Part shown: positions 36,930 through 46,698 of the stretch, one piece after another
How the letters are laid out: each line of letters begins with the position of its first letter
How positions within the stretch are numbered: the first letter of the stretch is position 1
Assembly (NCBI RefSeq): GCF_015864825.1
Contig: NZ_JADYWL010000003.1
Coordinates: 248,001 to 312,000 of the forward strand
Direction of reading: 5' to 3'
DNA: 64,000 bases
From: Psychrobacter sp. NZS113
GTDB taxonomy: Bacteria; Pseudomonadota; Gammaproteobacteria; Pseudomonadales; Moraxellaceae
Program-made: the position numbers and the translations under genes
Notes under the pieces: generated by a model
What the model was told of the DNA's origin: nothing
The model's database searches: none
What the model saw: only the letters and a program-made list of their open reading frames with translations

Positions 36930-38537
36930 TTAGAAAACATTGCTCAATATGACATAACTGATAGCAGACATGGTGGCCGCTGCAGGAAGCGTAACGATCC
37001 AAGCCAAACCAATCGGTCTCATAAGCTTCCAGTTGGTATCCTTATTGACAATACCAATACCCAGTACCGCACCTACTAGCGTATGCGTGCTCGATACAGG
37101 TAAACCCATAGTTGATGCACCCATAACAACAGCAGCAGCAGCCAGTTCAGCGGAGAAGCCAGAAGCAGGATGCATTTTTGCCAAGTTCGTACCCACTGTC
37201 TGAATCACTTCTTTACCGATAAACCATAGACCGACAATCAATGAAACACCAAAGGTTAGCATCACAGCAGGTGGCACTGCCGCTTCTGTGGCAATGCTAT
37301 TGGTACGAATCACATCCATAATAGCCGCAAAAGGACCGACAGCGTTGGCGATATCGTTTGAGCCATGACTGAAAGCAAATGCGGATGCCGTAAAGACCTG
37401 CATCCAACTAAACATAATAAATGTCGCTTTGGTCAAATCTTCCTTATGCTTACCGCGGATACTTTTGGTATAGATATAGGTCGCTAGCCATACTAGCGCC
37501 GCTATCATGCCCATAATCAAGAAACCCTGCAAGGTGGTCAGGCCATTATTGACGTTCTTCAAGCCTTTAAAGACAACCAAAGAGCTCATCACTGCACCAC
37601 CTGCCGCAGCAATAATAGGAACCCATTGCTTAAGGGCTTTTAGCGTATCAAGGCTACTGCGCTCGTTCTCGATATCATAAAGCTTTTTATAGTAATCAGT
37701 CTCTAAGTCTTCAACGTCACAATCATCATCTTTGTAGATTTCTTGATCGCGTAACATAGCTGACGTATAGGCCAACTGCTCAGACTCTGTCAAACCATCC
37801 AGAAACTCTCGATGATTTTGCTTTAAGACTTTTTTATTGCCTTTTAGCGTCGCAATATAAGCTTCTGTTTTATCATTATATTCAATGATGTTTTTCTTGA
37901 TTTGCCCATACAAGAGATAGGACAGGATGCCACCTAGTAACGGTGATAACACCCAAGAAATAGCGATCGTTCCAACCGTGCCCCAGTCTACCGTTGATAA
38001 CGCCATATCAGTACCACCTAACGTGATACCTAAGACAATGGAGCTACCAATCACACCACCAATAATGGAGTGAGTGGTCGAGACGGGCAAGCCCTTTTTG
38101 GTCGCAAATAACAGCCAAAATGCCGCAGCAATCAATGCGGAAAGCATGACATAGATAAACTGATTGGGCGTCACGGATAGACCATCTAGATCGACAATTC
38201 CACTCCGAATCGTGTCAGTGACTTCACCGCCTGCGAGGACTGCCCCCGATACTTCAAATATCGCGGCAATACCCAATGCTTGAGGGATAGTCAGCGTCCC
38301 TGCACCCACTGACGTACCAAAAGAGTTGGCAACATCGTTACCGCCGATATTGAATGCCATAAAGACACCAAAGGCAGTCGCTACAATAAATAGCGTGGTC
38401 TGTTGACGCATTGTGTAATCTAGACCCCACCACAAAAAGTAGGAAGTCATCGCAATCAGTAAAATGGCAAAAAATAGATTTATTCTCATAGAGCCAACGG
38501 TTTTGACTGACTCTGTAGAACTGCTGCTAATACCCAT
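36930..38537 (-). CDS. pit: PiT-family inorganic phosphate transporter
   Basis: A 535-residue inner-membrane symporter for phosphate (often as metal-phosphate). The two PiT signature halves are present: GGNDVANSFGTSVGAGTLTI near residue 70 and SHGSNDIANAVGPFAAI near 395. Each is followed by STTHSIIGGVIG or SSTHTLVGAVLG loops. About 10-12 helices are predicted, with a charged cytoplasmic central region at about 215-310. The length is at the upper end for bacterial Pit proteins. No PhoU-like gene is adjacent. A (CTAA)n tract follows the stop codon. Confidence 0.95.
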   Translation of the reverse strand: MGISSSSTESVKTVGSMRINLFFAILLIAMTSYFLWWGLDYTMRQQTTLFIVATAFGVFMAFNIGGNDVANSFGTSVGAGTLTIPQALGIAAIFEVSGAVLAGGEVTDTIRSGIVDLDGLSVTPNQFIYVMLSALIAAAFWLLFATKKGLPVSTTHSIIGGVIGSSIVLGITLGGTDMALSTVDWGTVGTIAISWVLSPLLGGILSYLLYGQIKKNIIEYNDKTEAYIATLKGNKKVLKQNHREFLDGLTESEQLAYTSAMLRDQEIYKDDDCDVEDLETDYYKKLYDIENERSSLDTLKALKQWVPIIAAAGGAVMSSLVVFKGLKNVNNGLTTLQGFLIMGMIAALVWLATYIYTKSIRGKHKEDLTKATFIMFSWMQVFTASAFAFSHGSNDIANAVGPFAAIMDVIRTNSIATEAAVPPAVMLTFGVSLIVGLWFIGKEVIQTVGTNLAKMHPASGFSAELAAAAVVMGASTMGLPVSSTHTLVGAVLGIGIVNKDTNWKLMRPIGLAWIVTLPAAATMSAISYVILSNVF

Positions 38538-39061
38538 ACGTTAATACGTCCTGCGTAAGCTGATTGAAATTATATGAGGTTGATAACATTGCGCTGCTAC
38601 TCATAATGCCTGTTGTAGCATATATAAAGCACGCAACATGCTTTTAAATGGTCTTAAACTAACTATGGTCAAGGCAAAAAACACATCCCTCAACATGTCA
38701 CAAAGCCGCAAGTAATATTGCCAAATCGTCTGATTACAGCATCTTGCGGCTTAGATATTTCATAGTGATATTTATGGTACTACTAGTAGTGGCTATTGTA
38801 ACAATTTTTGTCGTAATTATTAAGGTATCTGTATCAAATAACCAAAACACGATATTTGCTAAATCAGAATTGTTATTTAGCAGAAGCTATTACGCGCTCT
38901 ATTATATTAAATATGAGCGCATAATGCATGATGATATTGCGAGATTTGTAACTGCCAGTATTTGAACAATATAACTCTATTATTTTATGGCTGACTATAG
39001 TCGATTCAATTTAAAAGTAGTACAAGTCAACCAAGTATAAAGGTCAGTATAAAAGCAAGTA
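38538..39061. other. 524-bp gap with an inverted repeat and a truncated repeat
   Basis: AAGCCGCAAG (38703-38712) and CTTGCGGCTT (38743-38752) form a 10-bp inverted repeat with a 30-bp spacer; no T-run follows. A truncated family B repeat lies at 38990-39050. A 73-codon hydrophobic frame starting with TTG at 38744 lacks a ribosome site and is not called. Confidence 0.6.
38990..39050 (+). repeat. dispersed intergenic repeat, family B (truncated)
   Basis: GACTATAGTCGATTCAATTT and AAAGTAGTACAAG match the family B copy at 19909-20020. Only the first half is present; the unit stops just before the 3' end of the polyphosphate phosphotransferase gene. Confidence 0.7.
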
Positions 39062-40744
39062 CTAGCTATCATATGCTAGAGATAATTGTTCAATAGCATG
39101 ATCTAATACGTCCAATCGTGCTTGGCGTTTTTCATTCGTAGCGATGACACACCAAGAAGCATTTTTGGTATCCGTGTACGTCAACATATCAGCGGCGGAT
39201 TGCACATAATCAGACCACTTATCACGGTTTCGCCAATCATCATCCGTTAGTTTAAATTGTTTGTGCGGCGTCTCTTGACGCTCTTCAAAACGCTTAAGCT
39301 GTTCTTTTTTATCAATAGCCAGCCAGTACTTGATAACGATCGTGCCAGCAGTTACTAAGTCCGCCTCAAAACGATTGATCTCATCATAAGCGCGCTGCCA
39401 TTCATCGCGCGTTGCAAACCCTTCGATACGCTCAACCAACACACGTCCATACCAAGTCCGGTCAAAGATGGCGACACGACTTATATGATCGGTTTGCTCG
39501 TTAGGCAACCTTGTCCAAAAGCGCCATAGATAAGGGTGTTGTAGTTCATACAGCATTGGCGCGCTAATGTTATAGACTTGATACTCACGTGGGTCGAGCG
39601 GCGCGACCAATCTCTTAATTGCCCCACCCTTGCCAGCAGCATCCATACCTTCAAAGGCAAATACCACATGCCGACCATTGCGCGCACGTAGCAATTCAGC
39701 GAAACGCGCTTGCTTTTCTGCCAGTTCTTTGCGGTAGTCAGACTTATCTATGTCTACATCAACAATGGTCTTTAATTGCTTGGGTATTTTTACCGATTTA
39801 AATGTATTCAGATCCAAGGCTTGATTTGTCTGGTCATTAGATTCTGATTTATCGGATGATTTTTGTTTTTTAGCTGTTTCAGACGAGCTTACTTTACTAC
39901 TCACTAGTGCAGTTTGCATCGCATGTAGCACTTCATGACAAAAGCGATCAGTTGCTTGTGATTTATCATCACCATCGATGACGATCCAGTCATCTTGCTG
40001 TCGTAATAAGGCTGCCGCAACTTCGTTAAATTTTTCGATAACTTTTTGACTGTTCCAGTCAATTTGATACAGAAAATGTGGATCAGCGTCTTTGTCATTC
40101 AGCCGTGACTGGAGGGTTTCAATGTCGACATGAAACCAGCATTTTAGTAATCTGGTTTGATTGGCAACGAGGTCTTTTTCAAAAGCTTGTAACTTGATGA
40201 GTTGCTGCTCTAGATATGCCTGCCATTTAGCGATAGGTAGCGATTTTTTCTCTTTTGAGCTTTTGTTTTTTGACTGTTCATTATCACTGTCTGATGTCGC
40301 CATTCGCATAGCGCTATAGAGCAAATCAGCGTACCAGTTCCCAAAATAAACCATCACGTCACCATGACGTGGCATCACTTTGGTATGCGCTTGCCAAATA
40401 GGCTGAGACGGTAATGGACAAGAACCAATCGTAGCCTCAACCTTGAGTAGCCTAGGATCAACCCATTCTCGCAGCTGCTTCACCGCAGTTCCTTTGCCTG
40501 CCTGCTCCATCCCATTAACCAATACTAATAAACCTGTTGGCTTATTGAGAGTGGGCGGTGTTTGTTGCCGCGTTGCTCGTAGAGCGTATTGAGCGGTAAC
40601 CAAGGCCAGTCTCAGCGAATCTGTATCCATAGAAAACTGACTGAGAGGGTTTGGCGTCAGACGCTGATCGACAACCTGCTCACTAAATTGCGCACTGACT
40701 GACTCTAGTGCGGTTGGTTCAGTCGTATTACTTTTTTTACTCAT
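39062..40744 (-). CDS. pap: polyphosphate:AMP phosphotransferase (two-domain PPK2)
   Basis: It would transfer phosphate from polyphosphate to AMP to give ADP. From the ATG at 40744 it has 560 residues, in two tandem PPK2 domains as in class II PPK2 enzymes such as Acinetobacter Pap. Domain 1 (about 50-280) has a Walker A-like MEQAGKGTAVKQL but a changed Walker B region (YFGNWYADL). Domain 2 (about 340-555) has the full set: FEGMDAAGKGGAIKRL, then FDRTWYGRVLVERIEGF. Domain 2 is therefore likely to be the catalytic one. A Lys/Ser/Asn-rich linker of about 60 residues joins them. An upstream ATG four codons earlier overlaps the AGGA and is less likely. Confidence 0.95.
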   Translation of the reverse strand: MSKKSNTTEPTALESVSAQFSEQVVDQRLTPNPLSQFSMDTDSLRLALVTAQYALRATRQQTPPTLNKPTGLLVLVNGMEQAGKGTAVKQLREWVDPRLLKVEATIGSCPLPSQPIWQAHTKVMPRHGDVMVYFGNWYADLLYSAMRMATSDSDNEQSKNKSSKEKKSLPIAKWQAYLEQQLIKLQAFEKDLVANQTRLLKCWFHVDIETLQSRLNDKDADPHFLYQIDWNSQKVIEKFNEVAAALLRQQDDWIVIDGDDKSQATDRFCHEVLHAMQTALVSSKVSSSETAKKQKSSDKSESNDQTNQALDLNTFKSVKIPKQLKTIVDVDIDKSDYRKELAEKQARFAELLRARNGRHVVFAFEGMDAAGKGGAIKRLVAPLDPREYQVYNISAPMLYELQHPYLWRFWTRLPNEQTDHISRVAIFDRTWYGRVLVERIEGFATRDEWQRAYDEINRFEADLVTAGTIVIKYWLAIDKKEQLKRFEERQETPHKQFKLTDDDWRNRDKWSDYVQSAADMLTYTDTKNASWCVIATNEKRQARLDVLDHAIEQLSLAYDS

Positions 40745-40981
40745 AACCAAAATCATCCTATGATTTAAAACGCATTTTTTTAATCATAGCATTCGATTAA
40801 TCGAGTAAATAACGATGCTATGTAACAGTTTGACATTTGTATTCTACTTTATTTTCTTTTATTGTGAACACAATCTTGGATACATGGTTTAATAACTGTC
40901 TATCAGTGTAAGACACTAAGTATAAATTATCAGTTTGATTATATTTTTTACCACTTTTACTTATTTGTAGGTTTACGTACT

Positions 40982-41695
40982 ATGGCCGCTTTAGCCGATT
41001 TACAACAGCATTTAACACGTTTTTGGGCGCTGCCCTATCATGAAGATTTGGCGTTAGATGCCAAGCTCAAAGACGTACAGTCATGGCAACAAACACGGAT
41101 TAAACACACGCACAGCGACCTCTTTGAACAGCCAAAAAACCAGCTGATGGCAGATTATTTTCTGACGCAGTTGTATGGTGGTGACGAATTCAAATTACTG
41201 GCTAAGCAGTTAGCACGCATTCTACCCAAAGCTCAAAAACTTGAGCGCTTAGCTAAAGAGTCTGCGCTAGAAGCGGGCAGTATGGGCATCCAAGCAGCAA
41301 TTTTAGCGATTGAGCTAGATTTGCATTTGGCGCAGTGGTTGCTTGCTGAAGCGTTACCAGTCAACGAAGACAATATGCTTGCTGCATATCGTGCTGTCGA
41401 TGAAGCTGATGAGCGCCGAGTACAGATTCGTAACCTGAAAGATGTCTGCTACCGCACTGATAAGCACTTGAACTCGTTTATGCTCAAAAAAGCCTTTGCC
41501 CTAGCTAAAGGCACTGCGTATCGCTATAATTTTCAGCCACTTTACGACTTTATTGATACAGGGTTTAAAGCCATGAAGCCACTCAAAAGTGTGAGTGATT
41601 TTATTGAGCCTTTTTGTGAGCGTGAGCTGACAATTATTGACCAAGTCCATGATACGGATAATGGCGGTAAGCCAATGACGTTTGGTGTATCATAG
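40982..41695 (+). CDS. FFLEELY-motif protein
   Basis: A 237-residue all-helical cytoplasmic protein of unknown function. The motif naming the family appears as DYFLTQLYGGDEF near residue 58. Other conserved-looking parts are the charged helices around 75-110 and the C-terminal helix with FIEPFCERELTIIDQVH. The start follows a TA-rich leader with only a weak purine stretch. It precedes ubiE by 79 bp on the same strand and may share its transcript, so a link to the ubiquinone operon is possible but unproven. Confidence 0.85.
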   Translation: MAALADLQQHLTRFWALPYHEDLALDAKLKDVQSWQQTRIKHTHSDLFEQPKNQLMADYFLTQLYGGDEFKLLAKQLARILPKAQKLERLAKESALEAGSMGIQAAILAIELDLHLAQWLLAEALPVNEDNMLAAYRAVDEADERRVQIRNLKDVCYRTDKHLNSFMLKKAFALAKGTAYRYNFQPLYDFIDTGFKAMKPLKSVSDFIEPFCERELTIIDQVHDTDNGGKPMTFGVS

Positions 41696-41774
41696 AATAC
41701 ATATTACACCTGACTCATCGCCATCTTATATCTCTTAGAAATACAATCATAAAAATGAACGATAGGACAATACC

Positions 41775-42908
41775 ATGACCAATACTACAAATAATAAAAA
41801 CACACATCTCGACCAACCAACGACAACCAACGGTCATTTACAAGATCAGCTGGTAAAAAATAGTATCGCCAACAATCAAAATATCACAGCCCAAGTACTA
41901 GCAGCACAAACTGCGAACGTAGAAACAGTGCCAATAACAGATGTAAAAAACCACAATAATAGTGTAAAGAGCAATGACTTCACGCAAGTCCAAGACTTAC
42001 CAACCGGAACACCACAAGGCCAACAAACCACTATGCCAACCAATGACACCATTAATAATACCAATAGCACCTTAGAAAATGTCTCTGCAAAGGTAGAAGC
42101 GGCCAAACAAACGCTTTTCAATCAGCGTGATGACATCAATAACCCGCATACGTCTGACACTGATGGCGAAGAAGAAACGCATTTTGGTTATACAACAGTT
42201 AACAAAGCAGAAAAGCAGGCGCGCGTGGCTGATGTCTTTACCTCTGTTGCCAAAAAATATGACATTATGAATGACCTAATGTCTTTCGGTATCCATCGTC
42301 TGTGGAAGCGTTATGCAATAAGCTTATCAGGTGTACGTTCAGGTCAGCATGTGCTTGATATCGCGGGCGGTACTGGAGATTTGGCTAAAGTCTTTAGCCG
42401 TGAAGTTGGTAGAAACGGGCACGTGGTATTATCCGATATCAACGCTGCCATGTTGGAAGTGGGTCGTGAGCGCCTGATCAATGCTGGCTGTAATAACGTT
42501 GATTTCGTATTGGCCAATGCTGAGACACTTGCGCCTTTTGATGATGAAAGCTTTGATTTAGTAACCATTAGCTTTGGTCTGCGTAATGTCACAGACAAAG
42601 ATGCTGCGCTAAAAGCCATGTACCGTGTGTTGAAGCCGGGCGGTCGTTTATTAATACTAGAGTTTTCGAAGCCTGTCTTTGAACCATTATCGAAAGCCTA
42701 TGACCTATACTCTTTTACCGCGCTACCATTGATGGGTAAAATCATCGCCAACGATTCAGAAAGCTATAAGTATTTAGCAGAATCGATTCGCATGCACCCT
42801 GATCAGCAAACCCTGAAACAAATGATGCAACAAGCGGGCTTTGAAAATTGTGATTATCATAACCTAACTGCTGGTATCGTTGCTGTACATCGTGGCTTTA
42901 AAGCATAA
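41775..42908 (+). CDS. ubiE: ubiquinone/menaquinone C-methyltransferase UbiE with long N-terminal extension
   Basis: A SAM-dependent C-methyltransferase in ubiquinone synthesis. Residues from about 126 to the end match E. coli UbiE (251 residues) closely: [34 protein letters not shown] motif [33 protein letters not shown] and [18 protein letters not shown]. The first 125 residues are an Asn/Thr/Gln-rich low-complexity extension absent from the family. AGGA seven bases before the first ATG supports translation from there; there is no good start next to the conserved core. It leads the ubiE-ubiJ-ubiB cluster. Confidence 0.97.
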   Translation: MTNTTNNKNTHLDQPTTTNGHLQDQLVKNSIANNQNITAQVLAAQTANVETVPITDVKNHNNSVKSNDFTQVQDLPTGTPQGQQTTMPTNDTINNTNSTLENVSAKVEAAKQTLFNQRDDINNPHTSDTDGEEETHFGYTTVNKAEKQARVADVFTSVAKKYDIMNDLMSFGIHRLWKRYAISLSGVRSGQHVLDIAGGTGDLAKVFSREVGRNGHVVLSDINAAMLEVGRERLINAGCNNVDFVLANAETLAPFDDESFDLVTISFGLRNVTDKDAALKAMYRVLKPGGRLLILEFSKPVFEPLSKAYDLYSFTALPLMGKIIANDSESYKYLAESIRMHPDQQTLKQMMQQAGFENCDYHNLTAGIVAVHRGFKA

Positions 42909-43009
42909 CGATAAAGTACGATTAGTCAGACCTTATTGAGCCTGACACGAACATACTATGCGCTGATGCAGCTAATGCAGAGGCGCTCATTTAACAATGC
43001 GAGAGCCTT

Positions 43010-43714
43010 ATGCTGACTGTCCTCCTATTAGCTGGTGCCGAAAAGCTGATCAACCTTGCCATTGCTAGTGATGAGATTACCAAAGCAGGTCTAGCACCAC
43101 TGGCTGGCAAAGTGTTACGACTGAATATGGGCATGCCTGAAATCAATCTAGATGTGCTGTTTACTCACGAGCGTTTACGCTTTGAGCCTGTCACGACCGA
43201 TAGCATATTTGAGCCAAGTGGTCAGATGAATGAACGCCAAAAAGCCAGTATGGAACGAGCACGTCTGGGTCATAGTCAGCCAGAGTGTACCATTACCGTA
43301 GAAAACCCCGCTCAACTGCTCAACCTGATGCGTGGCACTGAGGGCAATCTGCCTATCGCTGGTGATTATAAAGTGCTGATGCAGCTCAAACAGCTGGTTG
43401 CAGGCTTTGATCCTGATGTTGCCGGACAACTTGAACCATTCATTGGTAGACCTATGGCGAGTCAGTTGCATCTGCTTATCTCGCAGCTCAAAGGTAGCTG
43501 GCGTCATGGTGCTAAGCGTGCTTTTAACGATGTCAGTGATTGGGCAAATGATGTAGCGGGCAATAGCGCTCCTAATCCTGCTGAGACGGCAGAAGTAAAT
43601 GACCTCAAGCAACAACTCCTAAAGCTACGTGCTGATGTCGAACGTGAAGAGGCCAAACTCGCGGCTATCAAGGATGAACAAGTACGCTTCCTTAATAACT
43701 CATTTCATCAATAG
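43010..43714 (+). CDS. ubiJ: ubiquinone biosynthesis accessory factor UbiJ
   Basis: A 234-residue SCP2-domain lipid-binding protein. With UbiK it helps assemble the soluble Ubi complex that handles the hydrophobic intermediates. An SCP2-like region lies at about 20-120 (PLAGKVLRLNMGMPEINLDVLF, AQLLNLMRGTEGNLPIAGD), followed by FDPDVAGQLEPFIG and a C-terminal coiled coil (KQQLLKLRADVEREEAKLAAI). It lies between ubiE and ubiB as in E. coli, 101 bp after the former and 52 bp before the latter. Confidence 0.93.
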   Translation: MLTVLLLAGAEKLINLAIASDEITKAGLAPLAGKVLRLNMGMPEINLDVLFTHERLRFEPVTTDSIFEPSGQMNERQKASMERARLGHSQPECTITVENPAQLLNLMRGTEGNLPIAGDYKVLMQLKQLVAGFDPDVAGQLEPFIGRPMASQLHLLISQLKGSWRHGAKRAFNDVSDWANDVAGNSAPNPAETAEVNDLKQQLLKLRADVEREEAKLAAIKDEQVRFLNNSFHQ

Positions 43715-43766
43715 ACAATCACTACGCCTACCCTATTTCTGACTTTATTTAGAGTACATATATCAC

Positions 43767-45428
43767 ATGCTATTATCTCATCGCGCCCGTTTATTTGAGC
43801 TTTGGCGTATTGCCGCTACGTATCGCATTGATACCCATTTTTCGGTCGAAGAAGCACCGCAGCTGCAACCTTTAGCACGTCTAATCCGTATGCATCCAGC
43901 TGCTTGGGGTAAAAAACATCAACCAAATGCGATTAAATATGCGCTTGAAGATATGGGCACGCTGTTTTTAAAACTTGGACAGCTGCTCTCTACGCGTCGT
44001 GATTTGGTGCCACCTGAGATTATTGAGCAACTGGTTCAGCTACAAGACAAAGTCAAACCGTTTGATGCTGAGATTGCTATTGCACAAATTCAAGATAATA
44101 AAAACGGTCTTGGACAATCTATCCAAACCTTGTTTGCACGCTTTGACATCAAACCACTGGCAGCCGCTTCTATCGCTCAAGTTCATACTGCTGCCCTACA
44201 TGATGGCCGTGAAGTCGTCGTAAAGGTGGTTCGTCCCGATATCCGTACCACCATTGTTGCTGACTTTGAGCTACTACGTGAATTAGCCAACTGGGCGTCT
44301 GCTCGTATCGAAGCGGCACGTGCTGTACATATTATTGATATTGTCGAAGACTATCGGCAAGTCATGCTTAACGAGCTAGATTTAACCCTTGAAGCAGACA
44401 ATACTACCCAAATGCGCAATAACTTCTTAGGTTCAGCATTGATGTATGTACCTGAAGTCTATGATGCGGCCAAAAATGTGATGGTGATGGAGCGTATTCA
44501 AGGCGTTCCCATCTCGCAGGTTGAGGTTTTTGATCAGCTGGGTTATGACCGTGCGGCACTGGCAAAAAAAGGCTTAACGATATTTTTTACCCAAGTTTTC
44601 CGTGATAACTTCTTTCATGCTGATATGCATCCGGGTAATGTATTCGTAGAGACGCCGCCAGTTCAAACACTACATGCAGGTATGGCAGCGGTCGATTTAG
44701 GTCATGAGCCACGTTATATCGGACTAGATTGTGCCATCATGGGCACTTTATCGAAGGACGATCAACTCATCGTCGCGCGTATGCTGTTGGCAGTCATGAA
44801 TGACAACTTTACGGCAATGGTTGATATTGTGAGCCGAGCAGGTTGGATACCGCCAAATACTGACAAACACGCCTTGATGCGCGATATGAAGCGCACCGTT
44901 GGGCCAATGCTAAAAAAATCCATTAATGATATCGACTTTGCTGGTGTTCTGATGCAGATTCTAGATATTGCACGCCGCCATCATATGAGCATTCCACCGC
45001 AACTCATGCTATTACTGAAAACATTGGTACATGTTGAAGGATTGGGTCGCGACTTATATCCTGATCTTGATATCTGGTCACTTGCCAAGCCAATTTTAAG
45101 CAGCTGGATCAAAGAGCAGCTAGACCCTATGCGTAACTTACAACAGCTACGCCAGCAATTACCTGAGATATTACTGTCTACCACTGATATTCCAAAATTG
45201 TTGGATCAAGGCTTACAAAGTCTTGCTTCACAAGGATCGCGTCAAGACAGTCAACTACGTGAAATACAGCAAATTCGTGCTGACATGCTCAATGACCGTC
45301 GCCGTGACTGGTTAGCACTGGCAGGGTTTGCTATATTTATTGCTATTGCTACGCAAGTCATCGGCTGGCTATCACCTATATTTTATATACTGGCTGTCTT
45401 AGTAGTTGTTTGGCGAATTTTAGCTTAA
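43767..45428 (+). CDS. ubiB: ubiquinone biosynthesis regulatory ATPase UbiB
   Basis: An atypical protein-kinase-like (ABC1/COQ8) membrane ATPase needed for ubiquinone synthesis. It has 553 residues. The KxGQ segment is LFLKLGQLLSTRRDL. The family's Ala-rich loop is AAASIAQVHTA. The catalytic and metal region is FHADMHPGNVF followed by YIGLDCAIMGTL; E. coli UbiB has DCGIVG there, so a Gly is replaced by Ala next to the metal-binding Asp. Two C-terminal transmembrane helices lie at about 507-547. A 20-residue insert follows the HPGN motif (VQTLHAGMAAVDLGHEPR). It is the last gene of the ubi operon. Confidence 0.97.
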   Translation: MLLSHRARLFELWRIAATYRIDTHFSVEEAPQLQPLARLIRMHPAAWGKKHQPNAIKYALEDMGTLFLKLGQLLSTRRDLVPPEIIEQLVQLQDKVKPFDAEIAIAQIQDNKNGLGQSIQTLFARFDIKPLAAASIAQVHTAALHDGREVVVKVVRPDIRTTIVADFELLRELANWASARIEAARAVHIIDIVEDYRQVMLNELDLTLEADNTTQMRNNFLGSALMYVPEVYDAAKNVMVMERIQGVPISQVEVFDQLGYDRAALAKKGLTIFFTQVFRDNFFHADMHPGNVFVETPPVQTLHAGMAAVDLGHEPRYIGLDCAIMGTLSKDDQLIVARMLLAVMNDNFTAMVDIVSRAGWIPPNTDKHALMRDMKRTVGPMLKKSINDIDFAGVLMQILDIARRHHMSIPPQLMLLLKTLVHVEGLGRDLYPDLDIWSLAKPILSSWIKEQLDPMRNLQQLRQQLPEILLSTTDIPKLLDQGLQSLASQGSRQDSQLREIQQIRADMLNDRRRDWLALAGFAIFIAIATQVIGWLSPIFYILAVLVVVWRILA

Positions 45429-45492
45429 AGACCAGCTTTATCTTTTATTTACTTAGTTCAGAAAAAGCCTCGTAACTTTAGACTTAAACAAA

Positions 45493-45530
45493 GAAATGCG
45501 CCTGCTTCTCATGAGAATCAGGCGCATTTC
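45493..45530. terminator. strong hairpin terminator between convergent ubiB and ruvB
   Basis: A 38-base near-perfect hairpin (GAAATGCGCCTG with CAGGCGCATTTC, plus inner TTCTC-AT-GAGAA). It lies 12 bp past the ruvB stop and 64 bp past ubiB. T-runs are short on either side. Confidence 0.75.
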
Positions 45531-45542
45531 TTATACTGAATA

Positions 45543-46526
45543 CTATAGCATTTGATCAATAGCCATTTGGGTCAATACCCGACCACGTGCCGTACGAAGT
45601 ACGTAACCTTGTTGAATCAGATACGGCTCAATAACGTCTTCAAGCGTGCCGCGATCCTCTGCCATAGCTGCGGCCACCGCTTCTACTCCAGCAGGACCAC
45701 CATCAAAGCGCTCGTGTAATATTTCGATATAACGTCTGTCTAAATGGTCAAGACCACGTCTATCAACGGCTAGCATATCTAGCGCACTGCCAGCAATCGC
45801 ACCATTGATACTACCATCGCCCCTGACTTCAGCATAATCACGTACACGGCGCAATAGGCGATTGGCTATCCTTGGTGTACCACGCGCCCTACGGGCAATC
45901 TCTACCGCGCCATCTTCACTCATAGGTACACGCATCAAACGTGCTGCTCGACTGACAATCGTCGTGAGGTCAGCGATATTATAGAACTCTAATCGTTGTA
46001 CAATACCAAAGCGATCACGTAACGGTGAGGTCAATAGCCCTGCTCTAGTGGTCGCTGCCACTAAGGTAAACGGTGGCAAATCAAGCTTAATAGAACGTGC
46101 AGCAGGCCCTTCACCAATCATAATATCCAGCTGAAAATCTTCCATTGCTGGATATAGTATTTCCTCAATGACTGAGCTCAATCGATGAATCTCATCAATA
46201 AAGAGTACATCACCCTCTTCTAAATTGGTCAGCATGGCTGCCAAATCACCTGGACGCTCAAGCACTGGTCCTGAGGTCGAGCGTAGATTACCACCCATTT
46301 CACGAGCAATAATATTAGCAAGCGTGGTTTTACCTAAACCTGGCGGGCCAAAAATAAGGGTATGATCTAACGCTTCATTACGGCCTCGCGCTGCACCAAT
46401 AAACACTTCCATCTGCTCACGTACGACTGGTTGACCAATATATTCGGCCAATAATGCTGGTCGAATATTGGAATCAGGAGCATCCCCTGCACCTTCTAGT
46501 GGATTAATCAAACGATCTTGCATCAT
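45543..46526 (-). CDS. ruvB: Holliday junction branch migration helicase RuvB
   Basis: The hexameric AAA+ motor that drives branch migration with RuvA. Walker A is [13 protein letters not shown], Walker [11 protein letters not shown]; sensor 1 ([18 protein letters not shown]) and the RuvB C-terminal winged helix ([20 protein letters not shown]) follow. The start is set at the ATG at 46526 because MMQDRL aligns with the E. coli N-terminus; an ATG four codons earlier is possible. Neither has a good ribosome site, and a TATAAT on the minus strand (46542-46537) lies right in front, so the mRNA may be nearly leaderless. It is separated from ruvA by 160 bp and a hairpin. Confidence 0.96.
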   Translation of the reverse strand: MMQDRLINPLEGAGDAPDSNIRPALLAEYIGQPVVREQMEVFIGAARGRNEALDHTLIFGPPGLGKTTLANIIAREMGGNLRSTSGPVLERPGDLAAMLTNLEEGDVLFIDEIHRLSSVIEEILYPAMEDFQLDIMIGEGPAARSIKLDLPPFTLVAATTRAGLLTSPLRDRFGIVQRLEFYNIADLTTIVSRAARLMRVPMSEDGAVEIARRARGTPRIANRLLRRVRDYAEVRGDGSINGAIAGSALDMLAVDRRGLDHLDRRYIEILHERFDGGPAGVEAVAAAMAEDRGTLEDVIEPYLIQQGYVLRTARGRVLTQMAIDQML

Positions 46527-46624
46527 AGTTTTTATCATTATATTAAAAAATTAGGTAATAAATAGCATAACCAAACGCCACCTATAAGTCATGCAAAACA
46601 TCAAAAGTTATCTGCCAAAACGAA

Positions 46625-46651
46625 AATAAGCGACAATTAATGTCGCTTATT
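46625..46651 (-). terminator. hairpin between ruvA and ruvB
   Basis: AATAAGCGACA and TGTCGCTTATT form a perfect 11-bp stem with a 5-base loop and a short T-run (TTATTTT) on the minus strand. It may end or attenuate the ruvA transcript, making ruvB at least partly independent. Confidence 0.65.
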
Positions 46652-46698
46652 TGTTTAATACTTTCTGATACAACTATTAATAGCAACAGCAGCTAAAA

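Noticed and set aside
38744..38965. 73-codon hydrophobic frame with a possible membrane helix
   Set aside because: Starts with TTG inside an inverted repeat, has no ribosome site, and its first ATG also lacks one. A real small membrane protein cannot be excluded.
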